Origin: Dastarcus helophoroides
Lineage: Eukaryota; Arthropoda; Insecta; Coleoptera; Bothrideridae
NCBI GenBank assembly: GCA_028583605.1
Contig: CM053327.1
Location: forward strand, 16,603,629-16,667,628
DNA: 64,000 nt
Direction of reading: 5' to 3'
Shown here piece after piece: positions 47,608 to 57,739 of this stretch. The translations under genes and the position numbers were made by a program. Numbering within the stretch: position 1 is the stretch's first letter; every line of letters starts with the position of its first letter. Below the pieces are notes generated by a model. That model was given only the letters and a program-made list of their open reading frames with translations. It had not been told where the DNA came from and did no database searches.

Positions 47608-47745
47608 TCTTCCGCAATTAAACTGTGTCAAATAACGACTAAAAGTATTCGACTTTTCGTCCACAATCGTAAGAAGCTTCTTCTGGAACAACGAAAATAA
47701 AATAAATGAAAATTACCAAAAAAATACAAGAAAAATACAAAAAAT
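47608..47745. mobile_element. half copy of foldback family C (one arm plus loop)
   Basis: TATTTCTTCCGCAATTAAAC, CTAAAAGTATTCGACTTTTC and GTCCACAATCGTAAGAAGC follow the arm of the 57.5 kb element. The next 70 bases (AACAACGAAAATAAAATAAA, AAATTACC, ATACAAG) follow its loop read from the opposite strand. The second arm is missing. Confidence 0.65.
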
Positions 47746-47829
47746 ACAAGAGATGAAAACCAAAGTTAAGACATCAGAGCACAGTAACTCGGTATGTCCA
47801 CCATATAACCATATTCAGCCGAGAAGATT

Positions 47830-50330
47830 TTTTTAGAAATTTCGAATTTTATTTCAAAATTCGTATGTTTCTCGAAACATTTTTCTAAAATTCCTCTTTT
47901 TTTTTAATTGTCACTTCTGTCAACCTTAGGTTTTTTATTTTACTTTTATGCCAAAATTGAACTTTCTCTAAGATATCTCGACATTTATCTAATTTTTTAG
48001 GTACAGTCTACCCGCGAAAATAAACCCATTGAAGCAGGAGGTGGAAATGAAGAAATAAGTTGTTTTAAACCAGGACAAGGACGGAGAAAACCTTCCGTTG
48101 ACATAAATTCTAGCTTTTGGATGTTCTGTAGAAATAAAGAATCGCTTTAAAGACAAGCTTTCACTACGCCTTGTTTAATTTTTTATTTAAATTTCGACTT
48201 TTCTTACTTTTCGATTTTTCTAAAGTTTAAGTTTTTCTTGAAATGTTTTTTTTAATTTCGATTTTCCTTTCCAAAACGTTTCTTCTTTCGAGATTTTTTA
48301 ACCTTTCTAAAAGTTTGGTGTTTTCTGAAAATAGGGATTTTTGAATCCGAATTTTTGGAAACGATTTCTTTACAAAAATTTTCTTTTTTCTTAAAATTTC
48401 AACAGTTTTCTTGAAGGTCAACATTTCTTCTTAAAATCTGTCCTTTTTACTGACATTTAGACTATCTTCAAAATTCTACTTTTTTTTCAAAATTTGACTT
48501 TGTTTCATTTTTTCATGTAAGATGTTTTTCTAAAAATCTGTAGTATTTTCTCAATTCGAAATTTTGAGAAAAATTGAAATTTGACTTTTTAAAATAATTT
48601 TTTACACGATATTTCTCAAAATTCATATTTAATCAAAATTTCGACTTTATTTCCAACATTGAAAGTTTTTTTCTCAGTTTATGCCTTTATATTGGTAAAT
48701 CCGACTCTTTTTCAAAACGTTGAATTTTAACTTAAAATTTCGACCTTTTTTCAGATTTTTTCTAATCGTCAAAAGACTTTTCTTGAACTTATTTTGTGAA
48801 GCTTTGAGATTTTTCCAAATTCGTCCTTGCTTCTAGAAAATTTGCCATTTTTCTCAAAATTCGACTTGTTTAAATTATTTTGTAGTGCATTTATTCTCAA
48901 AATTGGTATTTTTCTAAAGTTTTGACGTTATTTCTAAAATTGTAAGATTTTTTAGAAAATCTGACCTAATCTTGGAAAATCCGATTACTTCCTTAGAATA
49001 TTGAATTTCAAATACAAATTTGGAATTTTACTCCGATTCGAGTTTTTCTATTCTCAAAATTTGTCTTTCTCTAATAAATTCTAATATTTTTGATATTTTT
49101 GAGAATTCGATTTTTTCGAGGATTTATCATTTTTTTATTAATTCGGCTTCTTTTAACATTTATTTTTTAAAGAAATTTCGATTTATTCTTCAAATTAGTC
49201 CTTTTTTAAAATTACGATCTAATTTCAAAAATGGCCGTTTCTTCTCATTTGACTTTATATTGGAAAATCCGATTTTGGTCTTAGAATAATGAATTTTAAT
49301 TAAAATTTCGAACTTTCGAACTCTGAAAAATATTTGTAGTATATAAATAAATAAATAGAAAATAAATAGAAAAATAAATAAATAAATAGTAGTAGAAGTT
49401 TCAGAGTTCGTCTTTTTAGTATTTTTCGAAAATTTTACGTCAAAAAATTTCATTTTTTTTATTGGATATATTTTCGGTATCTTTCTAAAAATTTAGCTTC
49501 TTTCCTGGAAATAAATTTTTTTTAAAAAAAGACAATTTTTTTAGAAAACTATTATTGTTTTTAGAATTTGACTTTTTTACATCGGTTTTCTTGGATATTT
49601 CTGAAAATTTTGCTTTATATTGGAAAATTTGCTTTTTTTTAGAATGTTCAATTATTTATTTCAAAGAATTCGCCATTTTTTTCAAAGACTCTCTTTGACA
49701 ACGAATTTCATCTCTTTTTAAGTCATGCCTTTTTCTGGAAATTTAGATTTGTTTTCAGAAATTTCATTCTTCTCATAATTCAAAACTTTCGACTTTTTTT
49801 TCACTTTGATTTGTTAATGGGAAATTGACTTTCCCAAACTGTTAAATTTTAATTTAAAACTTTAACTTTTTATTCAGAATTCCACTTTTTTTCTCTTTCT
49901 TTTATCTGCAAGTTGGACATTTTTTGTTGCTTGAAATATTTTTTTGTTTAAATTACTTTATTTACTTGAAAGTAGTGCAAACTGTCAAAGAAAACGGTAA
50001 AATAATAGAGACACATTACATTTTTATTTTTTAAAACTACGTCAAAATTGGAATAAATATAGTGAAAATTATACATTTTAATTTATCGAAATTTATTTTG
50101 AATTTTTTCTGATAATTTCTTTATTTTCTCAAAATTAGCCAGAAATTGTAATAAAAGCATCTATAATTTCGGGAAAAATGTTTTAATTTTAATTTTCAGG
50201 GGAATATTTTTTGAAAATTTTCAACGTTTTTCTCCAAATGTTAAGAGTATGTTAGAATTTAAATAATGAAAAAAGTAAAACTTCCAAGAAAAATATTTTA
50301 AACTTCGGCTTTGTTACCAAATTTGAACGA
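47830..50330. repeat. 2.5 kb T-rich low-complexity quasi-repeat array
   Basis: Continuous T runs are separated by AAATTTCGACTTT, AAAATTCGACTT and AAAATTTGACTTT variants, T-rich on the plus strand throughout. It is one of the two longest blocks of this type. It includes an (AAAT)n-like microsatellite at 49,339-49,390. A short G+C-richer insert at 48,000-48,170 has no T-run periodicity. No gene. Confidence 0.75.
49339..49390. repeat. AAATA/AAAT microsatellite
   Basis: ATAAATAAATAAATAG-type units repeat with occasional G interruptions over about 50 bases, inside the T-rich array but with A on the plus strand. Confidence 0.85.
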
Positions 50331-50576
50331 GGACGTATACATATACAGGGTGATTGATGATATTTTGATAATTTCGGTAATCAAAACCGAAAAATTGCTG
50401 GTATAACAGCCGATGATGCCAAAAAACAAAATCAGGTCCGGTCATAGCAAATAATTATAGAAATATCGTGGAATTTTAAATATCTCTTGTTGTTTTAATC
50501 GTTAATAAAGTTTAATTGTTATGAATATTAAAGAATTGCACACAGTAAGAGTTAGAAATGTCACATATTTGTATAC

Positions 50577-51747
50577 AGTGTAGTTTTTTAAAACTTGGCA
50601 TAGGCCAAGCTTTTTATTTTAATTGACAGACTAGTGCTTCCAATTGTAAAGTTGTAGTAAAAAGCTTGACTAAGAAAAATGTACCAACAAATTATTCCTA
50701 TGTTGCCATATTTCTTCAGTAGGTACTAAAACAATATTTTTTTAAATGGCAATGCTGCATATTTTAAAAGATCTTCAAATTCTAAACAAAAAGTGTTTTG
50801 TCACATTTTTTATTTCAAGTTGCCGTTTTTGAACAATCAGCAAAAAACTAAAATAATCTTCAGTCGACAGGAACTAAAAGAAGCTTACATAACTATAGTA
50901 GGCATTGGAAATTAAACAAAAATTGTGTTGTTTGAAAGAAGCCTTCATAATTATGTTGTCATTGTGATATTTGAAAGCTGTTGCATTTGACTGTGTAAAG
51001 TTTTTTAAAAACTTGAACTTGGCTAACTCTTTTATTTTAATGATAGACCAGTAATTTGAATTCCAAAGTTGTAGGAAATGATTTGACTAAGAAAAATGTA
51101 CCAATAAAACTGTCGTATGTTGCCATACTTCTTCAGTAGATATCAAAACAATATTTTTTAAATGGCAACACCGCACTTTTTGAGAATAGTTTGATAGAGC
51201 TTTAAATTCTAAACCAAAAGTATTTTGTTACATTTTTTATTTGGAGTAACCATTTTTGAACAATCAACTATTATTAAACAACAATATTTACAACTTTTTA
51301 TTTTTTGTTTTGATGCACATTCAAGTGCAATAGCTTTCAAATATCACAATGACAGCATTATCATGATTACTTCTTTCAAACAACACAATTTCTGTTTAAT
51401 TTTCAATGTCTATTATCGTTATGTTAGCTTCTTTTAATTCCTGCAAACTGCTGATTATTTTAATTCTTTTGTTGATTGTTCGAAAACGGCAACTTCCAAA
51501 TAAAAAATGTGACAGAACGCTTTTCCTTTAGAATTTAAAAATCTATCAAAATATGTTTAAAAAGATGCAGTGTTGCCGTTTAAAAAAATAGTTTTAATAT
51601 TTACTGAAGAAATATGGCAACATAGGAAAGATTTTTTGGTGCATTTTTTCTTAGTCAAGCTATTTACTACAACTTTGCTACTGGAAGTACTAGTCCATCA
51701 TTTAAAATAAAAAAGTTGGCCTATGTCAAGTTTTTAAAAAAAGTACA
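50577..51747. mobile_element. composite foldback, family H: two direct arms and one inverted arm
   Basis: The left arm at 50,577-50,994 (landmarks ACTTGGCATAGGCCAAGC, GCTTGACTAAGAAAAATGTA, ATGTTGCCATATTTCTTCAG, TGTCACATTTTTTATTT, AAATTGTGTTGTTTGAAAGA) is present in inverted form at about 51,309-51,747. Between them, 50,995-51,268 is a direct, partial third copy of the left arm, cut after the word TTTTTGAACAATCAAC. All three are clearly homologous with moderate divergence, and the inverted arm matches both. No transposase. The frame at 51,225-51,437 crosses the junction of copies and is probably chance. Confidence 0.88.
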
Positions 51748-51928
51748 TTTATATTTTCTATTTTTTATGATATTTTTACTATGACGCTGGTTACATTAAA
51801 TAAAGGATAATTTAAATATAACGGTTTATTAATTTTTTGTACAATTCTATTCGACTTTATATTCTATGATTTTTTCAGCACATTTTATCATTATTCGTTA
51901 AGATCGCGTGAACCTGTCATTTTTTGAT

Positions 51929-51970
51929 GGGGAATGGCCTAACTAAATCTGTTGGGTGAACAGAGTATAT
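51929..51970. mobile_element. solo terminal repeat of foldback family A
   Basis: GGGGAATGGCCTAACTAAAT and GTTGGGTGAACAGAGTATA match the right arm of the 3.2-3.4 kb element. No partner arm is present nearby. Confidence 0.7.
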
Positions 51971-52267
51971 TGTCCTAACGTTCAGGTATGACTTGGGTGA
52001 TAAAACTTCACTGAACTTAATGTAGGCATTAAATTATCTCCAAACATTAGTAAGTAGATGACAAGCAGGTTAAATTAATTGATACAAAATGACAGCGAAA
52101 TTACGTACGACAAAACTAAAGTCACAAAGGTTGCTAGGGGTAACTATCTTGTATTATGGGTTGCATAGCACCCAGCATTCATTAAATACAAGCGCTCTCG
52201 TGTTTAGGTATGTAAAGGTTAACAAATAATGCCTATTAAATATTTGGCAATGAAAAATGTTGAATAT

Positions 52268-52385
52268 TCAGGTGGCTGACCAATAGTTGTAAGTTAGAAA
52301 CGTTTAGAGCGATCGTACTGATAAGGTTAAGGAAGGCGGAAACCGATTTTTGGTTATTGGTTGTAAATATTTACAACTGTAGCAC
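52268..52385. mobile_element. partial copy of foldback family D
   Basis: GTGGCTGACCAATAGTTGT and GTACTGATAAGGTTAAGGAA, then GGCGGAAACCG, match the right arm of the 37.8-38.2 kb element. One arm only. Confidence 0.5.
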
Positions 52386-52527
52386 ATTCGAGTGTTTCAT
52401 TGCTGAACATTTAATTGACCTGATATAAAATGACACGAAATAGTGTACAGGATTTTTTCCACGGTAAAAATAAAAAAACAATCGTAGCGCCACAATATTG
52501 TCTAAAGTTAGTCTTTCAAATCATAAC

Positions 52528-52595
52528 TAACAATTTCATCTGAAATTTACGGCTACTGAGACACATCTCTGGTATGTATCTCAGAAGAAATTGTT
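52528..52595. repeat. 68-base hairpin
   Basis: The outer stem AACAATTTCATCTGA pairs with TCAGAAGAAATTGTT (one mismatch), and an inner stem CTGAGA pairs with TCTCAG. The size is that of a small foldback core or a pre-miRNA-like hairpin, but the two stems partly compete, which argues against a microRNA. Confidence 0.4.
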
Positions 52596-54734
52596 GCCTA
52601 ACGACTTTTTTTAGATTTTTAATCACATCTATATAAATAAATGGCCTTAATTCTAATATTCTTAACCCTTTTTTGCGCACGTCCTTGACATATTCAATTT
52701 AGGGTTAATTAAATTATCTGCCAAGTCAGGCACTAAAAGTATTCGGACCTAAAACTTTAAGTCTACCTTAAAAGCAAGAAACCGAGACAATCGGCGACTG
52801 CCATGTAATAAGTTTCGAGGTCACGTTTTGATTACTTAATATCAAAAGCAATGACATTCGTGAGAGTTTTCCAACTTTGTGAACTAACCGATTTTGTCTT
52901 TCTAGCTACATTTCCTTGCGGACCATCCTGCATATTGATCAAGTTGAGGTTAGCGAAAATTTTTATTTGCTATCGGCAAAGCGGAATGTTCAGGTTTTTT
53001 TTTGTAAATTGTCTTATTGAATTTCACGCGTGCCTGCAAACTATAACAGAAAATTGCATGCTTCGAATTCATTTGTATGGTATTTTCAAAGGGTCTTAAC
53101 GATGGAATTTGGTATAAAGATTTAGCTAATGTGGTAATGCGTATAATTACATGTAAGTTACTCGGATTGTGCGGTTGTCTATTTTAGGAAATTTAATTTC
53201 CCTGGAGAGATCCAATTTGGAAAACGAAGGATTGTTAATGCTTAATTAAGCACTTCATTATAGTGAACTAAGGAGAACTAAATTTATATTAGGAATTGTG
53301 TAATGGATATTTGAAAAAGCCTACTACTATTAAGGGCTCAGGGACACCTGTGGCAGTACTAAAGTATAAGTAGCCTGGCAGTAATGAGATTTTGATGGAA
53401 TAATTTGGTAAACTAAAAAGTATTACTTTTCGTATTCTCTATGATGAATTTGATCATATTGTAGCTAATAATAAATTGATGTCATTAAAAAATATATAAA
53501 GTACAAGTATTGCCATAATAAATAAAATAGAATTTTCTTTTTTATAATCAAGAAGGTTGATTTTTAATCCATGATCATTAGTAGTTAGCCTTTTGTTCGC
53601 TGTAATACGAGTAGAAAACAAACAAATTAGACAGAGTGTGTTCATTTGTTTTAAGGTACACGTAAAGGTAAAAGCTGTATATGTTGTGTGATCTTAAGGA
53701 TTCTTAATCGAACTTTTTTCATTTGTAGAGCCTGATGAAATTTGGTTTTGAAACAAATACATACTTTTGAATTCTTACAAAATTTCTGCTATGTCAGGTT
53801 TGTGGCAGTCAAATTTTAAATATTCCTATTAGTGATTTTTTTTTTGAAAAATCTTTACATACCATTGTTTTGGTCATTCCTAAAATGGACCTATATCAAA
53901 ACTTATTGAAAACTTTTAAAATATAAAATCAGAGTTAATAATTTATTATAAAAGTTCAATTCAAGAAAGTTGTGACAGTTCATATATATTTATATTAAAC
54001 CAATGCTTGCTTGTTATATTCACCAACAGAAATTTCTTTAGCTGCTCATGTGATTCGAAATGACATTCTTGAAAATAGGGACACCGTCTCATAGAGGGAA
54101 TGTTTAAATTTATAAACGGAAATTAAGAATTCGAGTTATCTCCCTCTAAAATAGAATGAGGAGACGGTAAACGAAAACGGTAGTGCAAAATAGATATTCG
54201 CAATTCCCCTGTGTTTAAATTTTAAGGAGTAATTCTCTATAATAAGGTTATAAAGCGGATTTGTATTCGAAAAGCACAAAATACACCTTTGCATAAATAA
54301 TTGTGGACAAGACAATTTTTTCATTTTATTTTAAAATTCCTTATCACAACACCATTAAAAGCTGTCAAATTCATTTCAATGTCATTCTAACCTCACAGCG
54401 TACACGTGGGCCGCGGATTATAGAAGAGCGATAGTGCACGAGCGTAAAAAACGGCGTCAAAAAAGTATCCAGAAAACAGGTAGTACGTTCTCGTGATATC
54501 AGGGCTAGTGGAATTCTGCTACCAATGAGGAACGAAGTAAACAAATATGGCTATGAAACAGCTATTAAGAAATTTCAGAACTTGCCCGATTTTCTTTAAT
54601 TTTAATATCATAACCCTTTTAAAAAACTACAATTTTAACGGAACCCTAAACCCTAAATTAAAAGCAAAATCAGTTATATGTATATTGTTTATTAATAATA
54701 GCTTCTTCTTTAATACATCTATTTTTTTTATTAT
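52596..54734. other. AT-rich stretch without recognisable gene
   Basis: Short frames at 52,851-53,099 and 53,454-53,645 have no recognisable features. Nothing else is supported. Confidence 0.45.
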
Positions 54735-54815
54735 GACTTCCGGCGGAGCCCTACCGGAGACTTTGCGGAGCACCGGAGCTCCGCGGAGCAGACTTTGAGA
54801 AACGCTATCTTAGAG
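54735..54815 (-). mobile_element. GC-rich block resembling a hAT-type element end
   Basis: In a few dozen bases the word CGGAG occurs several times, with a palindromic core CCGGAGCTCCGCGGAG. Read on the minus strand the edge is TAGCGTTTCTCAAAGTCTGC followed by TCCGCGGAGC, which resembles the CAGxGTTTCTCAA-type ends of hAT transposons. The G+C content contrasts sharply with both flanks. No opposite end was found. Confidence 0.4.
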
Positions 54816-55220
54816 TATCCAATGATATTTTTTTACGAAAAAAACAATTCAGGAGAAATCTAAAAATGTTTCAGGTGGGTTTTTTCTAGTCTTTCAACCG
54901 AATGACCGAGTTGCAATTGCTATTATGATATCTTGCATCGTTGATTGATCAACGCTTGCGCGCCCATACATGACTATTGTCAAAAGATTTTTAAGGGAAG
55001 ATAGAAAAAGCAATTATTCGGAGCTACTCCACTTTCTAGACGTATTTTTGTCAAATTTTCTTATTATTCTACAATCTGTGATGTGGGCTATCGGTATCAT
55101 AGAAATTTCAAAAAATTTTATTTTTATACTTTCTAGTGGTTTAGATATTCAGTTAGTTAATTCCGTTCTTAATGACGTTTGGGTGTGTTTGAATAATGGA
55201 AGGTTATTACAATATCCGAA

Positions 55221-55456
55221 CTTACCAAAATGACTCAAAGACAAATAGCAGAAGAGTGTAGGATTTCAAAAAGGGCAGTGAACAAGCTTATAAAACTCAA
55301 TGAAGAAAATGACCCAATTTTTCCTAGAAGAAGGGCAACTGTGGCCGGAAAAAAACTACCAAAAAAGATGTCCTGTTATTAAGGAATGGTGAAGTAAACC
55401 CGACAAAGACTGGCGATGACTTACCGAACGAGCTAGCCGTTGCTGGAATGAATATA
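55221..55456 (+). pseudogene. N-terminal part of a Tc1-type transposase, interrupted by a mariner
   Basis: From an ATG at 55,230 the plus strand reads MTQRQIAEECRISKRAVNKL, a helix-turn-helix (paired-type) DNA-binding domain, then a basic linker FPRRRATVAGKK. After a frameshift (about 55,362) it continues with DVLLLRNGEVNPTKTGDDL and ELAVAGMNI, the second helical domain. The reading ends at 55,456, where mariner sequence begins; the matching continuation resumes at 56,706 beyond the mariner. The 5' terminal inverted repeat of the Tc1 element was not identified. Confidence 0.8.
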
Positions 55457-56705
55457 CGAGGGTCGACCAAAACAAAAGAAATGGGAATTGGGTTCCGGAG
55501 GGAAGGAAGAGCGGGGGAACCCATTGTTCGACCAGGTGTCCGTTAGGAACACGTCTCCTGAGGTAATGTGTGAAGTTCTATTGCCGTTAGCCCGTGGGAA
55601 TTTTTATAATGAAACAACTTTTTCCATTTCGTGGAAAACATGATGGTTGATTATCGAGAGTAACCTGCGTCTCTGAAATTTTGTTTTTTGTTTGAGAAAA
55701 CGGCCACGGATGCTATTGTAATGCTTAAGACTGCTTCTGGGGATGTTGCCCTAAGTAAAACCAGAGTCTACCAGTGGTCTTCGCGCTTTGAAAAAGCAGA
55801 AATGTCAATAAAAGACCAACCCTGTTCAGGACGCCCCTCAACATCAAGAAGTAACAAAAACGTCGACAGAATCTCTCGTTCGTGAAGCCCGTCGCCTGAT
55901 TAACTAACTGATTAAATCTGTGAGATGTTTGGGATATTAAGGAGTTCAATTCAAAGAATTGCACATAAGAAGAGTTGCAGCCAAAGTCCCTCGCCTTCTC
56001 ACAAGCGAGTAAAGGGAGCGTCGGCTTCAGGCATATTCTGAACTTCAAAATCCGCTCCAAGAGGATCCTGAACTTTTTTCCAATGTTATTACTGGTGATG
56101 AATCGTGGTGCTATGGATACGACCCCGAAATAAAGCAGCAATCAAGCTAATTGAAGACACCTGACTCTCCTCGTCCCGAAAAAGCTCGTCAAGTGAAGTC
56201 AAACATCAAGACAATGTTCATTTGTTTTTTTTTATTACAGAGGTGCTGTGCACACGGAGTTCGTTCAAGCAAAAGTTCCACTTGGAGTTTTTGAAAAGAT
56301 TGAGGAAGAGCATCCACAAGAAAAGGGCAGATCTTTGGCGCACAAGCGATTGGTTCTTTCATCCGCACACCGTTCTCCCCGTGAAGCAGTTTTTGACCAA
56401 AAACGCCATGACACCAATTGTCCATCCCCCCTACTCACCGGATATAGCTTCCTGTTTTTTTTTTGTTCCCCAGCGTTTTGCCACTGTAGATGAGATAAAA
56501 CACAAATCGTGGAAGGCCTAAAAAATATTCCGATAAATTAATTTAAAAAATGTTTTGAACAGTGGAAGCATCGTTTATAGAGGTGCGTTGTGGTCAAGGG
56601 AGAATCCTTTAAAGGTGATCAAAATTTGGTATAAAAATATTAAGAAATAAAAAATTTCTGACAAAATTTTCCTTTATTTTTTGGGTTGCTTTCGTACATG
56701 CCTCA
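55457..56705 (+). pseudogene. decayed mariner element with transposase remnant, nested in Tc1
   Basis: A transposase of the mariner family is read in several frames. ATG at 55,643 begins MVDYRE, then a stop, then SLKFCFLFEKTATDAIVMLK and DVALSKTRVYQW (helix-turn-helix), QPCSGRPSTSRSNKN (the conserved GRPSTS linker), RVAAKVPRLLTSE, VITGDESWCYGYDPE (first catalytic D at 56,097), KARQVKSN, then FLKRLRKSIHKKRADLWRTS, VKQFLTKNAMTP and HPPYSPDIAS (third catalytic region, D kept). The second catalytic block, normally HDNAPAH, is deleted. At 56,625-56,660 the usual short C-terminal stretch follows. The ends are GAGGGTCGACC at 55,458 and, complemented, GAGGCATGTACG at 56,703, weakly matching terminal repeats. 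Length about 1.25 kb, normal for mariner. It is inactive owing to stops and frameshifts. Confidence 0.88.
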
Positions 56706-57350
56706 AAAGTGTGACGCCGTGTGCTAGAATTTAAGCGAAAGACTCGGAGACCCATTAAGAAACAATTTTGACTGCTCTGATGTAGAAGAAGAGAATGGCT
56801 TGGGCACAGAAATACAGAGGATGGACACATGGTGATTGGAAAAAAGTGTTATTTTCAGATGAAAACCATTTCTTTGTACAGAGCATGCATCACCAGTTTG
56901 TTCGCTGATCCGACGGGGAACAGCTTTCACAAGCTCATATTCAGAAGCCAATAAAACACCCCATAAAGCAAATGTTTTGGAGCTGTTTCTCTTTTTTTTT
57001 GGTCCTGGATCATTGGTACCCATAACACGGATAATGGATAGTGATAAATATATCAAGGTTTTGCAAAATCGAATGGTCCTTGGACTGTCAAAGATAAATT
57101 TGGAAAATACAATTTTTCAACAAGAAGTAAAAAATTGTTTCGCCTGCAATGGGGTAACCGTGTTGGATTGGTCTGACAATTCAGCATTCCATCGAGAATT
57201 TGTGATATATCTGCAATCGAGACTCAGAAAGATTGCACAACCAAAATCAAGTTGATAGAGTCGCTGATTCTAGATACGGTCTAATTAGTGGTAGAATCTA
57301 TGCCAAAACGTATAAAGATGGTGCTGCAATCCAAGGGTGCTGATATTAAA
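56706..57350 (+). pseudogene. C-terminal part of the interrupted Tc1-type transposase
   Basis: It continues the frame broken at 55,456: RRVLEFKRKTRRPIKKQ (56,714-56,768), then KKRMAWAQKYRGWTHGDW and KKVLFSDENHFFVQ (first catalytic D at 56,858), PKQMFW-like PIKQMFWSCFSF, GPGSLVPITRIMDSDKYIKV (57,000-57,060), INLENTIFQQEVKNC, GVTVLDWSDN and RLRKIAQPKS. The second catalytic D is E (QQE) and the third region (usually NSPDLNPIEN) is mutated to NSAFHREF. The last recognisable residues are MPKRIKMVLQSKGADI at 57,300-57,346. It is therefore dead in its catalytic centre as well as interrupted. The 3' terminal repeat was not found. Confidence 0.85.
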
Positions 57351-57510
57351 TAGTAGTTCTTTCGATTTTGTAAATATAGGTATTTTTACATGAATAAAAC
57401 TTATTTTTGTAGAAATATTGTCTTGTATACATTAATTTACACAAGTGTTTATATGTTGACCTACAATAGGAAGGTATGATAACGAAGGCTTCCACGGCCA
57501 GAGTCAGTAC

Positions 57511-57722
57511 AGGATATACTTCTTCCGGGATTGGACCGTGTCAAAGAACTTCTAAAAGTGTTCGACGTTTCGCCCACCATCGTAGGGGGCTTTTCATTTT
57601 TGTATATTTCCTTGTATTTTATTGTAATTTTCATTTATTGTTTCTTTGTTCCTAAAGAAGCCCCCTACGATGGTGGGCGAAACGTTCTTTGACAAGGTCC
57701 AATGCCGGAAGAAGTATATCCT
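57511..57722. mobile_element. foldback hairpin, family C, intact copy
   Basis: The left arm 57,511-57,592 and right arm 57,658-57,722 pair closely (outer AGGATATACTTCTTCCGG, inner GTTTCGCCCACCATCGTAGG). The left arm carries 17 extra bases (within TTCTAAAAGTGTTCGAC) that the right lacks. The 65-base loop is AT-rich. Half copies lie at 47,608-47,745 and 37,340-37,395. It lies directly downstream of the Tc1 remnant but is a separate element. Non-coding. Confidence 0.88.
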
Positions 57723-57739
57723 GATAGAAAGGTAGATCA

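Noticed and set aside
52528..52595. MicroRNA precursor
   Set aside because: Two stems compete and there is no independent evidence; kept only as a hairpin.
54970..55233. 87-codon plus frame ahead of the Tc1 remnant
   Set aside because: It ends where the Tc1 reading begins, in another frame, and shows no Tc1 or other domain; probably chance.
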